A stretch of 64,000 nt of DNA from CAVQHY01 sp963712465. GTDB taxonomy: Bacteria; Actinomycetota; Thermoleophilia; Gaiellales; Gaiellaceae. Positions 42,970-52,700 of this stretch are shown here, piece by piece. The position numbers were made by a program, and so were the translations under genes. The notes under the pieces are model-generated. The model had not been told where the DNA came from. It did not search any database and saw only the letters and a list, made by a program, of their open reading frames with translations. The stretch covers positions 908,037 to 972,036 of the forward strand of contig CAVQHY010000004.1 in NCBI GenBank assembly GCA_963712465.1, read 5' to 3'. Position 1 is the first letter of the stretch. Each line of letters begins with the position of its first letter.

Positions 42970-44436
42970 CTAGCTCTCGACAGCGGCGAGCCATCGCTCG
43001 GGAATCTCGAGCAGCGCCGCCGCGAGCCCCAAGACCACGAAGAGCAGGAAGGTGACCTGGATAAACGTGAAGGAGTCAAACGTGAACATGCTGACGGCAT
43101 ACGCCGCGATCGATGACGCGAGCGAGATGGCGAGGAATCCCTCAGGGGTGTGTCGGCGTCCGGCGCGACCGAGCCGACGCAGGAAACGGAGGTAGAGCCA
43201 GACGATCGCGAAGACCCCGATGACACCCATCTCGAGCAGCGTCCCCAGCCACTGGTTGTCGAGAATGGCCGCGTTCTGCTTCTCGCCCTCGACCACCCGC
43301 GTACCAAACCCCTGTCCGAGCACGGGCTGCCGGGCAAACTGATCCAGCGAGGGCCCGACATCGGCAAGCCGTCCGCTGCCGGGGGTTCCCTCGAACGACT
43401 GCTGCTCGGCGACCAGCCCTCCCGGCGGAAAGAACGCCTCCTTGAGCGTGCCCAGGCTGCCGGGCAGCGCGAGGTGGATCACGATGACGAGCGGGACGAT
43501 CGCCGGCCAGAGCCGCCCGATCTCGCGCGGCCGGAGCCACACGAATACGAGCGCGACCGTGATCAGCATCAGAATGCTCGTGCGGGAAAGCGTCGAGACT
43601 GCGGCTATCGCCATCAGGCCCCCAGCGAACAGCCATCGCCGTTGTCCGTATGTTCGGGCGACGTAGATGGCGATCGGGGTCAGCATCGCGAAGAGCGCGC
43701 CCAGCGCGATCGGGTGCTGAGCCGAGGCGTAGGTCCGCAGACGCGCGCCTCGAGCGATGTCGGTCTCGTCGAGACCGGCGTTCAGCTTCAGAAACGGGAT
43801 CACGTCGGAGAGGTGCTGGAAGATGTTGAAGCCTGTCCGCGCTTCGATCAGCGCGAACACCGCGAGTACGGCACCTCCGGCGACGAGGACCTTGGTGACG
43901 AGATCGATCTCTTGCCGCGTCCTGACGATGCTGACGATGAAGTAGAAGACGAGGAGAAAGCTCGCGAAGAACGAGATCCGCTTCGTGACGAACGACTCGA
44001 CACCGAGATCGCTCACACGGCTCATGTTGACGATCACCGACCCGAGCGCGGCCGCGACAAACACAAGCAGCGGCCCTTCGAATCCACTCCTCCGCAGCCG
44101 GACGCGCGGGTCGACCAGAAGCGATGCGAGCCAGCCGGTGATGGTGAACGCCACGAGAATCCTGTAGGGCTCGAGCTCGAACGGAAGATTCCCGGGCGCC
44201 GTGTAGCGACGAATGGGGATGAAGAGGATGACGACGACGATGGCCGCCAGGAGCGTCGTCCACCGCAGCATGAGCCGATACGCGATCGCGCAGAGAAGGG
44301 TGAACGCCACGATGGGCGTCACGACCGTGGCGCTGTTAGTGAAGATTGCGAGCGCGAGAACAGTGAGCGACGCGAGGACGATCCCGGACGCAATCAGCGG
44401 CGCGCGCCGCTCTGCGCCCTCGGCCGCCGTGCGCAC
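42970..44436 (-). CDS. O-antigen ligase/polymerase (Wzy-like) membrane protein
   Basis: 488 residues with about 11-12 membrane segments (e.g. LIASGIVLASLTVLALAIF, TLLAAIVVVILFIPI, IVPLVIVIHLALPGSLGTL). A large loop near residues 320-400 contains RLADVGPSLDQFARQPVLGQ and GFGTRVVEG, the Wzy_C type motif with the catalytic-type R and G-x-G-x-G text, then LDNQWLGTLLEMGVIGVFAI. It would polymerise or ligate repeat units at the outer face of the membrane. It follows the Wzz-like gene by 11 bases. Confidence 0.88.
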   Translation of the reverse strand: MRTAAEGAERRAPLIASGIVLASLTVLALAIFTNSATVVTPIVAFTLLCAIAYRLMLRWTTLLAAIVVVILFIPIRRYTAPGNLPFELEPYRILVAFTITGWLASLLVDPRVRLRRSGFEGPLLVFVAAALGSVIVNMSRVSDLGVESFVTKRISFFASFLLVFYFIVSIVRTRQEIDLVTKVLVAGGAVLAVFALIEARTGFNIFQHLSDVIPFLKLNAGLDETDIARGARLRTYASAQHPIALGALFAMLTPIAIYVARTYGQRRWLFAGGLMAIAAVSTLSRTSILMLITVALVFVWLRPREIGRLWPAIVPLVIVIHLALPGSLGTLKEAFFPPGGLVAEQQSFEGTPGSGRLADVGPSLDQFARQPVLGQGFGTRVVEGEKQNAAILDNQWLGTLLEMGVIGVFAIVWLYLRFLRRLGRAGRRHTPEGFLAISLASSIAAYAVSMFTFDSFTFIQVTFLLFVVLGLAAALLEIPERWLAAVES

Positions 44437-44447
44437 GGACTACTCCC

Positions 44448-45257
44448 TCACGAGGCCTGAGAGCGTCGCGCGGAGGCCACCGAGCTGGCCGGCGTTTCGG
44501 ACGCAGTCTCGCCTCGCGACTGTATGAAGGCGGCACCGCCGCCGCTCGGAGCTGCGGCCGTCCACCCACCTAGAGGGTCCGTGCGAGGTCGCAGGTTCTC
44601 GAGCAGGAATGCGAGTCCGACGGCTGCGATCATCACAGTTAGGAAGACGACGATCGGCAGGGTGATCGAGCGCGCGTCGAGAAGCTTGGGCTTGCCCGCG
44701 CGCGCGACAACGTCGAGGGTGACGCGCTCGTTCGACGGGATCGCGTTTCGCTGTTGCTCGTCCATCAGGTACGTGAGCAGAGCGTCGGTTGCGCGCACGG
44801 TGAGCGTGCGCGCGCGCGCCGGGGTGTCTGCGATGCCTGCGACGCTGATCAGCGGAAGCGCCTCGCCGTCCTCAGTGAGCACCGGAGCCGCTTCGATTGT
44901 TCCGTTCAAAGGCCCATCCTGCAGCATGATCTGCCGCACGGCGTCGCTGTCCGCGAGCTGCGAATAGAGGATGGCGAGCGTCGAAAAGCGAGACTCGGCG
45001 AGCCGAACCGTGCCGAGCTGCTCCGCGCCCGACGCGCTCGACGTCGCCGACGGCGTCTCGATGATGGAGCTGCCCCACGGGAACCCCTCCTGCGTCACGA
45101 ACAGCTTCGAGTAGCTCGCCCACTCCTCCGACTGCCGGTAGTCGAGGCTCGGCACTCGGACAAACGAGAGAAACGCCAGCGCCAGCGCGAGGATGAAACC
45201 GGCGAGCACGACATAGCGAAAGCGCCACAGCACGCCGACGTACAAGTTCAGATCCAA
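44448..45257 (-). CDS. Wzz-like polysaccharide chain-length/co-polymerase protein
   Basis: 269 residues with two membrane segments: near 12-32 (FRYVVLAGFILALALAFLSF) and near 200-220 (LPIVVFLTVMIAAVGLAFLL). The extracellular part between is helical and contains SRFSTLAILYSQLADSDAVR and ISVAGIADTPARARTLTVRA. No Walker motif follows, so no tyrosine-kinase domain is fused. It regulates chain length with the adjacent Wzy-like protein. Coupled on both sides (LuxR gene one base upstream, Wzy-like 11 bases downstream). Confidence 0.82.
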   Translation of the reverse strand: MDLNLYVGVLWRFRYVVLAGFILALALAFLSFVRVPSLDYRQSEEWASYSKLFVTQEGFPWGSSIIETPSATSSASGAEQLGTVRLAESRFSTLAILYSQLADSDAVRQIMLQDGPLNGTIEAAPVLTEDGEALPLISVAGIADTPARARTLTVRATDALLTYLMDEQQRNAIPSNERVTLDVVARAGKPKLLDARSITLPIVVFLTVMIAAVGLAFLLENLRPRTDPLGGWTAAAPSGGGAAFIQSRGETASETPASSVASARRSQAS

Positions 45258-45258
45258 G

Positions 45259-45567
45259 TCAGCTCCCCTCCGAAGACACGTCGCTCAGCTCGAGCGGACG
45301 CCGGGGCGTGCCGGTGCTCGCCTGGAGATACAGCACCGCTGCCTCCGTTCGATTCGAGACCCCGAGCTTCCGGTAGACCGCCGCCAGATGGAACTTCACG
45401 GCGTGAACCGTGACCGCGAGCTTCTTCGCGACCTCGTCGTTGGTCAGCCCGAGCGTCGCCATCTCGAGCACCTGTTTCTCACGTGGCGACAGGGTCGCTA
45501 GGACATCGACCCCATGCGTCGTCGGCTGTTCGACCACGCATCGATCGTAGAGGCCAACCACTTTCAT
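45259..45567 (-). CDS. small LuxR/GerE-type DNA-binding protein
   Basis: 102 residues, essentially only an HTH: LSPREKQVLEMATLGLTNDE then VAKKLAVTVHAVKFHLAAVY and RKLGVSNRTEAAVLY (about 26-80). No receiver or ligand domain. It is the first gene of the Wzz-Wzy operon and divergent from a glycosyltransferase operon. The perfect palindrome 45605-45620 lies in the shared upstream region and is the natural candidate for its binding site. Confidence 0.88.
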   Translation of the reverse strand: MKVVGLYDRCVVEQPTTHGVDVLATLSPREKQVLEMATLGLTNDEVAKKLAVTVHAVKFHLAAVYRKLGVSNRTEAAVLYLQASTGTPRRPLELSDVSSEGS

Positions 45568-45604
45568 GCCTACGCGACGATGGAGCAGCGTTGAGACGGC
45601 CGGG

Positions 45605-45620
45605 CTAGCCGATCGGCTAG
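45605..45620. promoter_or_regulatory. perfect 16-bp palindrome CTAGCCGATCGGCTAG
   Basis: It lies midway in the 122-bp region between the divergent small LuxR gene and the glycosyltransferase operon. CTAG is generally rare in GC-rich genomes, which makes a chance perfect palindrome less likely. A same-arm copy is at 40055-40070. Confidence 0.6.
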
Positions 45621-45652
45621 GTTATCGCGCCGAGTTCCTGGCTTTCCGAGTA

Positions 45653-45681
45653 TTGGCGGCGATTCGGGCCACGTCTATCGT
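45653..45681 (+). promoter_or_regulatory. promoter of the GT2-Alg14/13-Wzx operon
   Basis: TTGGCG (45653-45658), 17-base spacer, TATCGT (45676-45681), then eight bases to ATG 45690. No Shine-Dalgarno is seen, so the transcript may start at or next to the ATG. The palindrome at 45605-45620 lies 33 bases upstream of the -35 box, a typical activator position. Confidence 0.55.
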
Positions 45682-45689
45682 CAGCTGGG

Positions 45690-46622
45690 ATGGGCGAGCG
45701 AGCCTCCGCGGGTGGACTTCTGGCGAGCGTGATCGTCCCGACCCGCAACGGCCGCCGCTACCTGCCCGGGCTCGTCGACGCTCTCGCCGCTCAGAGCATC
45801 GGCCGGGCGCGTTTCGAGGTGATCGTCGGCGACGACGGCTCGACGGACGGGTCGACGGACGGCCTCGCGACGGAGGGCGGCTGGATCCGGGTCGCTGCCG
45901 GGCCGCCGCAGAACTCGTACGCAGCGCGCAATCGCGCCGCCCGCCTCGCAAGCGCGCCGGTGCTTGCCTTCTGCGACGCTGACTGCCGGCCTGACCCTAC
46001 CTGGCTCGAAGCGGGGCTTGCCGCGCTCGAACGCGCCGAGCTGGTCGCAGGGGAGATCGTGTTCTCCCTCCCCGACCGTCCGACCATCTGGACGTACCTC
46101 GACATCGACACGTTCAAGGATCACGAGCGACAGGTGCGCAACGCGAACGCAGAGACTGCGAATCTTTTCGTTCGGCGCGGGGTCTTCGAGAAGATCGGCG
46201 GCTTCGACGACTCCCTCCCCGAACACGGTGACTTCGAGTTCGTTGCTCGCTGTGTCGCGGCCGGGCACCTGCTCGTGTACGAGCCTACGGCGCGCGTCGA
46301 GCATCCGACGCGAGACCAGGCGACTCCGTTCCTGCGTACGGTCTGGATCATGCACCGTTGGTACGCGGCTCGTGAGACTCGGGCGGGCCGACGGCCTGAC
46401 GGGCTGAAGCTCCGATCCTGGGTTCCGATCGTGCAAACGCTCCGCGCGCGGCAGCGCCACCGCCGGTCGCTCGGGCTCGACCGTCGACGCTTCGGCGAGC
46501 ATGGGATCACCGTCCGCGCACGAGACAACGCCTTCGCATTGCCGCTCATCTACATCGTCGTGCCATACCTCGGCGGCGCCGCCCAGCTGCGTGGCTGGTA
46601 CGACGGGCGTCACCTTCGTTGA
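45690..46622 (+). CDS. glycosyltransferase family 2
   Basis: 310 residues, GT-A fold. ASVIVPTRNGRRYLPGLVDA, VIVGDDGSTDGSTDG, FCDADCRPDPTWLEAGL with the D-x-D motif, NLFVRRGVFEKIGGFDDSL and HGDFEFVARCVAAGHLLVYE. A hydrophobic stretch near the end (FALPLIYIVVPYLGGAAQL) could sit in the membrane. It leads an operon with the Alg14/Alg13-like pair and Wzx. Confidence 0.9.
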   Translation: MGERASAGGLLASVIVPTRNGRRYLPGLVDALAAQSIGRARFEVIVGDDGSTDGSTDGLATEGGWIRVAAGPPQNSYAARNRAARLASAPVLAFCDADCRPDPTWLEAGLAALERAELVAGEIVFSLPDRPTIWTYLDIDTFKDHERQVRNANAETANLFVRRGVFEKIGGFDDSLPEHGDFEFVARCVAAGHLLVYEPTARVEHPTRDQATPFLRTVWIMHRWYAARETRAGRRPDGLKLRSWVPIVQTLRARQRHRRSLGLDRRRFGEHGITVRARDNAFALPLIYIVVPYLGGAAQLRGWYDGRHLR

Positions 46623-46642
46623 GCCGCCGGGAGGACACGACG

Positions 46643-47101
46643 GTGGACATCCTGCTCGCGTGCTCGGCGGGCGGGCACCTCCTCCAGCTAGTGACACTTC
46701 GGGAGGCGTGGGGTGACTTCTCGCGAATCTGGGTCACTGACCCGACGAGTGACGCCGAGTCCCTCCTACGCGGAGAGCGCGTCGTGTACGCCTACTACCC
46801 CACGACGCGAAACGTGCTGAATCTGCTTCGCAACCTGACCCTCGCCTGGCGGATAACCGCTCGCTGCAGACCTCGGGTCGTGCTCACGACCGGTGCCGGA
46901 ACGGCCGTGCCGTTCGCATGGCTCGGCCGACTTCGCGGCGCCCGGGTCGTGTACGTCGAGACGGTAACCCGGATCCGTCGACCCTCATTGAGCTGTCGGC
47001 TCGTCGCCCCGGTCGCGGACAGGGTCTATGTGCAGTGGCCTGAGCTGGCACCGGCCGTGCGCCACGGTCGATTCGCCGGCGCGGTCCTGGAGTCGACGTG
47101 A
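46643..47101 (+). CDS. Alg14/PssD-like glycosyltransferase subunit
   Basis: 152 residues from GTG 46643, chosen for GGGAGG eight bases upstream and the family-typical opening VDILLACSAGGHLLQL; an in-frame TTG at 46619 is overlapped by the upstream stop. Also RPRVVLTTGAGTAVPFAWLG and VVYVETVTRIRRPSLSCRL. Alg14-type proteins are the acceptor-binding, membrane-docking half of a two-part glycosyltransferase. The next gene supplies the catalytic half. Confidence 0.88.
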   Translation: MDILLACSAGGHLLQLVTLREAWGDFSRIWVTDPTSDAESLLRGERVVYAYYPTTRNVLNLLRNLTLAWRITARCRPRVVLTTGAGTAVPFAWLGRLRGARVVYVETVTRIRRPSLSCRLVAPVADRVYVQWPELAPAVRHGRFAGAVLEST

Positions 47102-47598
47102 TCCTCGTCACGATCGGGACGAGTGAGCCGTTCGACCGGCTCTTGCGCGTTCTGGAGACGCCGGCTCGAACCGAAGAGATGGTTGTCCAGTGCGGAAGCT
47201 CGACCGTACACCCACTCCACGCCACCTGCGTTCCCTACCTCGAGTTCGACGATCTCGTCGATTACATGAGACGGTCCCGCGTCGTCGTCATGCACGCCGG
47301 GGCGGGCTCGGTCCTCGCGGCGCTGGCCGTCGGGCGTCGGCCAATCGTCGTTCCGCGTCTGCGACGGTACGCCGAGGCAGTCGACGACCATCAGCTCGAC
47401 TTCGCGCGCAAGCTCGAGAGCATCGGGCTGGTAACGCTCGTCGAGGATCCTGTCAACCTGCCGCGCGTTCTCGCGACGGCCCCGGAAGGCGGCGCGAACG
47501 GTACCACCCTCAGCTCAGGTCGCCTGGCCCGTGAGCTGCGCGCCTACCTCGGTGAACAGGTCGGTCGTACGAACGCGCGGGCTGTCGACCTCGGGTGA
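47098..47598 (+). CDS. Alg13/PssE-like glycosyltransferase subunit
   Basis: 166 residues, GT28 C-terminal type. MILVTIGTSEPFDRLLRVLE, then MRRSRVVVMHAGAGSVLAAL and RRPIVVPRLRRYAEAVDDHQ, which is the donor-sugar pocket. It works as a heterodimer with the Alg14-like protein; PssDE-type pairs often add glucuronate. Overlaps both neighbours by four bases. Confidence 0.9.
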   Translation: MILVTIGTSEPFDRLLRVLETPARTEEMVVQCGSSTVHPLHATCVPYLEFDDLVDYMRRSRVVVMHAGAGSVLAALAVGRRPIVVPRLRRYAEAVDDHQLDFARKLESIGLVTLVEDPVNLPRVLATAPEGGANGTTLSSGRLARELRAYLGEQVGRTNARAVDLG

Positions 47599-49106
47599 CT
47601 GAGGGCTCCGCCCCGTCGGACGGAATGCGCTCACGCGTCCTGCACGGGATCGCGTGGAAGGTCGCATCGCAGGTCTTTCTCCAGGGCTCGAGAGTGATCG
47701 TCGCCATCGTGCTGGCGCGGTTGCTCGCGCCTACGGAGTACGGCCTCGCCGCGATGGTGCTCGTGTTTGGAAGCTTCGTCCTCGTCTTCTCCGATCTGGC
47801 CCTCGGCGCGGCGGTCGTGCAACGTCACGACCTGAGCGAGAACGATCGCTCCACGGTGTTCTGGACGGGTCTCGGCGCCGGAATCATCTGCACGATCGCC
47901 GGAGTCGCGCTTGCGGCGCCGGTGGCCCGCTTCTACGACCAGCCGGAGGTTCAGCCGCTCTTCACCGTCCTCTCGCTGAGCTTCGTGATCTCGTCACTGG
48001 GAGCTACCCAGACCGCCCTGCTCATCCGCGAGATGAACTTCCGGAGCCTCGAGCTGCGCATGATGGGCGGCACGCTCGTGGGCGCGATCGTTGGCATCGG
48101 TCTCGCCGCCACCGGTTTCGGTGCCTGGGCGATCGTCGCCCAGCAGCTCGCGATCGTCAGCGTGTCCACCGTCCTGCTCTGGATCCTGACCCCATGGCGT
48201 CCGCAGCTCAGGTTCTCCCAGGCGAGCCTTCGCGACCTCGGCGGCTTCAGTATCAACGTGTTCGGCCAGCGCCTTCTCTACTACGCGCAAGGAAACGCCG
48301 ACAAGCTGCTGATCGGGCGCTTTCTCGGAGCCGCCCCGTTGGGGATCTTCACGCTCGCGTCCAGCGTCATCCTCGTCCCGTTCTCGAGGATCGCAGTACC
48401 GATCGCCGAGGTCTTGTTTCCGGCGTTCTCCCGCATGCAGGACGACCACGAGCGGATGACTGTTTCCTGGATTCGCGCGACGAGGCTGGTCGGGGCGATC
48501 TCCGTCCCTTCCCTCGTGGGTCTGGCTGTGCTCGCCGACGAGTTCGTCGAGCTGGTACTCGGCGCGCGCTGGAGCGCTGCCGTCCCCGTGATCCAGATTC
48601 TGGCCTGGGTCGGCCTGATCCAATCACTCCAGACGCTGAACTCGAACATCCTCATGGCGCTCGATCGGACGGGCACGCTCCTTCGCTACTCGGTGTTCTT
48701 CTTCGTCGCCAACGTCAGCGCATACATCGTCGGACTGCAATGGGGCATCGTCGGCGTCGCCGCTTGCTACGCGATCTCGTGCACCATCGTCGAGCCGATT
48801 TACGCCTGGCTGACGTGTCGTGCCCTCGGGACGTCCCTCTGGACGTTCGGGCGCGGCATCGCCGGAGTCGTCCAGGCGGCGGCGATCATGGGTGTCGCCC
48901 TACTCGTGGGGCGGACGCTGCTCGAGCGAGCCGATGTGTTGACAGGAATCAGCTTCGGCCTCCTGGTCGTGCTGGGTACCGCGATATACCTGCCGTGCGT
49001 CGCCTGGCGCGCTCCGGAGGTCGTCGACGAGATCGCGAGCTTGAGGCGGGGTCGCCGGGCAACCGCCCCGCCGCTCGCGCCGCCGCCCGAGCCGCGAGCC
49101 GGCTAG
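47595..49106 (+). CDS. Wzx-type oligosaccharide flippase (MOP superfamily)
   Basis: 503 residues with 12-14 membrane segments. N-terminal VASQVFLQGSRVIVAIVLAR followed by LLAPTEYGLAAMVLVFGSFV, then VQRHDLSENDRSTVFWTGLG, GNADKLLIGRFLGAAPLGIF and VPIAEVLFPAFSRMQDDHER match the polysaccharide_synt/Wzx family. It flips the lipid-linked repeat unit across the membrane for the Wzy-like polymerase. Ends seven bases before the SCO1-like gene. Confidence 0.92.
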   Translation: MTEGSAPSDGMRSRVLHGIAWKVASQVFLQGSRVIVAIVLARLLAPTEYGLAAMVLVFGSFVLVFSDLALGAAVVQRHDLSENDRSTVFWTGLGAGIICTIAGVALAAPVARFYDQPEVQPLFTVLSLSFVISSLGATQTALLIREMNFRSLELRMMGGTLVGAIVGIGLAATGFGAWAIVAQQLAIVSVSTVLLWILTPWRPQLRFSQASLRDLGGFSINVFGQRLLYYAQGNADKLLIGRFLGAAPLGIFTLASSVILVPFSRIAVPIAEVLFPAFSRMQDDHERMTVSWIRATRLVGAISVPSLVGLAVLADEFVELVLGARWSAAVPVIQILAWVGLIQSLQTLNSNILMALDRTGTLLRYSVFFFVANVSAYIVGLQWGIVGVAACYAISCTIVEPIYAWLTCRALGTSLWTFGRGIAGVVQAAAIMGVALLVGRTLLERADVLTGISFGLLVVLGTAIYLPCVAWRAPEVVDEIASLRRGRRATAPPLAPPPEPRAG

Positions 49107-49112
49107 AGAGCC

Positions 49113-49751
49113 GTGCAGGCTGACGTGTGGTCTCGGGTGGTCTTGGTCGCCGTCATGCTGGGCGCGTTCGGGGGGAGTCTCGCGGGGTGCGGCCAAGCCC
49201 ACTCGATAGCAGCTGCCACCCCGCCCCCTCCTGTCGGCGTCTCTCAGAGACTCCGCGGAGAGCCGGTTCTCGGCGCCGGTGCGCTCACGGACTTCGCCCT
49301 CCGCGACCAGGACGGCGCGCTGGTCCGCCTGTCCGACCAGAAGGGAAAGGTCGTGCTCCTGACCTTCCTGTACACGAACTGCCCCGACGTCTGCCCGCTC
49401 ATTGCGGAGAGCGTCGGCAGCGCGGTTCGCAGTCTCGGCCCCGACGCCGAGGCTGTGCGAGTGCTCGCCGTCAGCGTCGACCCGGAGGGGGATACGTCCG
49501 AGTTCGTTCGCGCCTTCCTGAACGAGCACCGGGCGCCGCCCGAGCTTCTGTACCTGACCGGGACGCGAGCAGAGCTCCAGCCCGTCTGGCAGGCGTACAA
49601 CATACTCGCCGAGGAGCGCGACTTCGAGCGCATCAACCACTCGACCTACGTGCTGTTGATCGACGCGACCGGAACTCCACGTGTCTTCTATCCGCCCCAG
49701 GTCACCACCGCGGTGCTCGAGCACGATCTTCGAGTCCTGCTCGGATCGTAG
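49113..49751 (+). CDS. SCO1/SenC-family copper-chaperone lipoprotein
   Basis: 212 residues. Lipoprotein signal with lipobox LAGC (SRVVLVAVMLGAFGGSLAGC). Thioredoxin fold with the copper-binding CPDVC motif (YTNCPDVCPLIAESV) and the distant His (ERINHSTYVLLIDATGTPRV). SCO1 proteins deliver copper to cytochrome oxidase CuA or other copper enzymes. Its place behind Wzx and next to a secreted galactose-oxidase-like copper enzyme (49761-54317) hints that it may metallate that protein; this is inference. Confidence 0.88.
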   Translation: MQADVWSRVVLVAVMLGAFGGSLAGCGQAHSIAAATPPPPVGVSQRLRGEPVLGAGALTDFALRDQDGALVRLSDQKGKVVLLTFLYTNCPDVCPLIAESVGSAVRSLGPDAEAVRVLAVSVDPEGDTSEFVRAFLNEHRAPPELLYLTGTRAELQPVWQAYNILAEERDFERINHSTYVLLIDATGTPRVFYPPQVTTAVLEHDLRVLLGS

Positions 49752-49760
49752 GGCGAGCAG
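49737..49760. terminator. 7-bp hairpin between convergent genes
   Basis: CTGCTCG (49737-49743) and CGAGCAG (49754-49760) over a ten-base loop containing the SCO1-like stop. No T-run. It ends exactly at the start of the convergent gene's stop region. Confidence 0.45.
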
Positions 49761-52700
49761 CTACGGCGTCGTGCCGGATCCGTAAACAGAGCCCGGGCCG
49801 TCGTTGTAGACGGTCCCCGGCGACCATGTCGCGGGGAGCGCAGTCAACCCCTGGATAGCGTTCGTCTCCGCGGGTGTTCCGCCGCCGCAACACGCGTCGC
49901 GGAAGCGGAGCGTTCCGGTCGGGGCGAGGACTGCGATCCAGTAAACGGTTCCCGACGCGATCGTGGCCGACGGAACGGTGAGGTCGTTCCAGGCCCCTGC
50001 CGTCGGGCTGGTCTTCGTGCCCTGGGCGAGCAGCGTTCCGGGATGGTTGTTGACGTTCGTGTAGACACCGGCGACGAGGCCCGCCGCGGTCGAGCCCGAG
50101 TCGACGTAGACGCTGATCTTCGTCAGCGTGCCCGTCGTCGTCGCGCTCGCCCGAAACGCCTCTGCCACGCCGGGTGCATTGGAGTCACTCGAAGCGCGGA
50201 TCGCCTGCTCGCCGACGAGGAAGACGGTCGGCGGCGGAGCCGAGTTCGTCACAGTCACCGTCACCGGGTTCGAGGTCGTCGTGTTGTTCGACGGGTCCTT
50301 GGCCACCGCTGTCAGCGTGTGCGACCCGTTCGCGACCTGTGTGGTGTTCCACGAGGCCGAGAAGGGCGCGATCGTGTCCGGCACGCCGAGGTCGTTTCCG
50401 TCGAGCCTGAACTGGACGCTCGCAGTCGTCCCCGAGTTGTCGGCGGCGTTCGCGGTCACGCTGATCGTCCCCGAGACGGTCGCCCCTCCGGCGGGCGCTG
50501 TCAGCGAGACCGTGGGCGGCGTCGTGTCGGACGCGGTGATCGTCGCGCTCGCCTCGTTGGAGGAAGGGCTCAGGTTGCCGGCGGCGTCCTCGGCTCTGAC
50601 CACGTAGTAGTACGTGCCGGCGGCGAGCCCCGAGTCGGTGTAGGAGAGTCCGGTTGACTGACCGACGCGGTTCGCAAGCGAGGGCGTGAAACCGGCCGTC
50701 GTCGAGCGGTGGACGTTGTACCTCGCGACGGCGATGTTGTCATTCGACGCCGTCCAGGACAGGCTGACCGACCCCGTCGAGCCGGTTGCCGCCAGGCTCC
50801 CGGGGGCGGTGGGCGACTCGGTGTCCTCGTAGCCGGCCGGGAAGCGCAGGAGCGACGCGACCGAGGGGACGCCGGTTGTGTCGACGAGGAAGAGCATGTA
50901 GTAGCCGGGCGGCGCGAGGTTTGCGCTCGCCGGCGCCTGGACGTTCAACGAGCCGGAGCCGGCCGTGAAGTTGAGAAACTGGAAGCGCTGGTTCTCGTCG
51001 AACGCGTGTGTCACCGACGGCGTGCGGATGAGCGAGACGGAGGCGATGCGGGCCGCGTCGGGAGTGGTGACCGTAAAGCTCGAGCCGTACTGGACCAGCG
51101 ACGGGGCCGATGTGATCGCAGGCCGCGCTCCCTTGAACAGGTACGGCGGCGAGTAGATCTCGGCGTTCAGCTGATCGGTCGACCTACCTGGGAGACGACC
51201 GCCCCCGGCCATGAGCACCCGTCCGTCAGGGAGGAGCAGCGCCGTTGAGTGGTACTGCCGGCCGACCTGCTCGGAGGCCACGCTGCGCCAGGTCTCCGTC
51301 GCCGGGTTCCAGATCTCGGCCGCATAGACAGACTTCGAGAGGTCGGTGCCGTCGGAGTTCGTCGAACCGCCGGTCGCCAGCACCGTCCCGTCCGGGAGGA
51401 GCGTGAGGTTGTGATAGGTCCGCGCGTACGCCATCGGCGGCGTCTCGCGCCAGGCGGGCGATGACTGGCTCATGTCGATGACGGCGGTCCGGCCGTCGGC
51501 GTTGTAGACGCTCGAGCCGTAGTAGTCGGGGTCTGACCAGGTGCCCGACTTCATGATCTTGTTTGGCCGGTACATCACGGCGCTGTGGCCGCTCACGGGG
51601 CTCGTGCCGAGAACCGACCAGGTCCAGGTAGCCGGGTTGAGAATCCGGGTGGTCGTGTCGGGCCCCGCGTCGAAGATGCGCCCGTCCGAGAGCACGAACA
51701 TGAACGGGTAGAGCGGCGTCGTCAGCCGTGCGCCGGTCAGGCCCGTCCAGGTATTCGCGACCGGGTCGTAGACCTCGGGCAGCGAGTTGACCGAGGCGTC
51801 GGTTAGCGCCGGCGCCTGGCCCGGACGGTTCTCGACGATGCCGTCGCCCGAGAACGCCAGTACCTTGCCGTCCGGAAGCGCCGTGGCCGTCGGGTACCAA
51901 CGCGTGACTGCCATGTCGGCGCCGCGGGTCCACGTGTTCGTCGTCGCGTTGAAGAGCGACGTGTCCTTCAGCCCCTGGTAGGCGGCGACGTGGCCGCCGA
52001 TGACGATCTGCCGGCCGTCGGCCAGCGTCGTATGTCCGCCGCAGAAGAGGTTCCGGCTGTAGGGCACCGGGACGAACGTTCCGTTCGACGGGTTCCAGAT
52101 CCTCTCGGAGTTGGGGGCGTCGTCCCAGGCGTCGAAGCTGAGGACGTTCCCTGTGGGTAGGAGCGCCCCGTGCACGGCGACGAGGGGCCAGCCGAACGGA
52201 CCGTCCCAGCGCCCGACCTGGTCGAGAGCCGGTCCGTTGCTCGAGGTGACGCCGATCGAGGTCGAGGTGGTCTGGTTGCCGGACGGATCCGTCGCGACCG
52301 CGGTGAGCGTGTGCGCCCCGTTCGAGGCTGTGGCCGTGTCCCAGGAAACCAAGAAGGGTGCCACTGTGTCGGCTGCGCCGAGGGCGTTCCCGTCGAGCCG
52401 GAACTGGACGCTCGAGACGGTGCCCGAGTTGTCGGCGGCGCTCGCGGTCACGGCGGTCGTCCCCGAGACCGTCGCGCCGGCGACTGGAGCCGTGATCGAC
52501 ACGGTCGGAGGTGTCGTGTCGCCGGACGGCGGGACGCCGATCGCCGTGTTCAGGTCGGTCGTGATCTCGCCCGCCGAGAGCGCGCGGTTGTAGACGCGCA
52601 CCTCGTCGATCCGGCCGGCGAACCATTCGCCCCAGACGGCGTTCCCGCCGATCTTGAGGGCGCCGGAGGAGTTTGCCATCGACCCGCTCACTGCCTTGCT

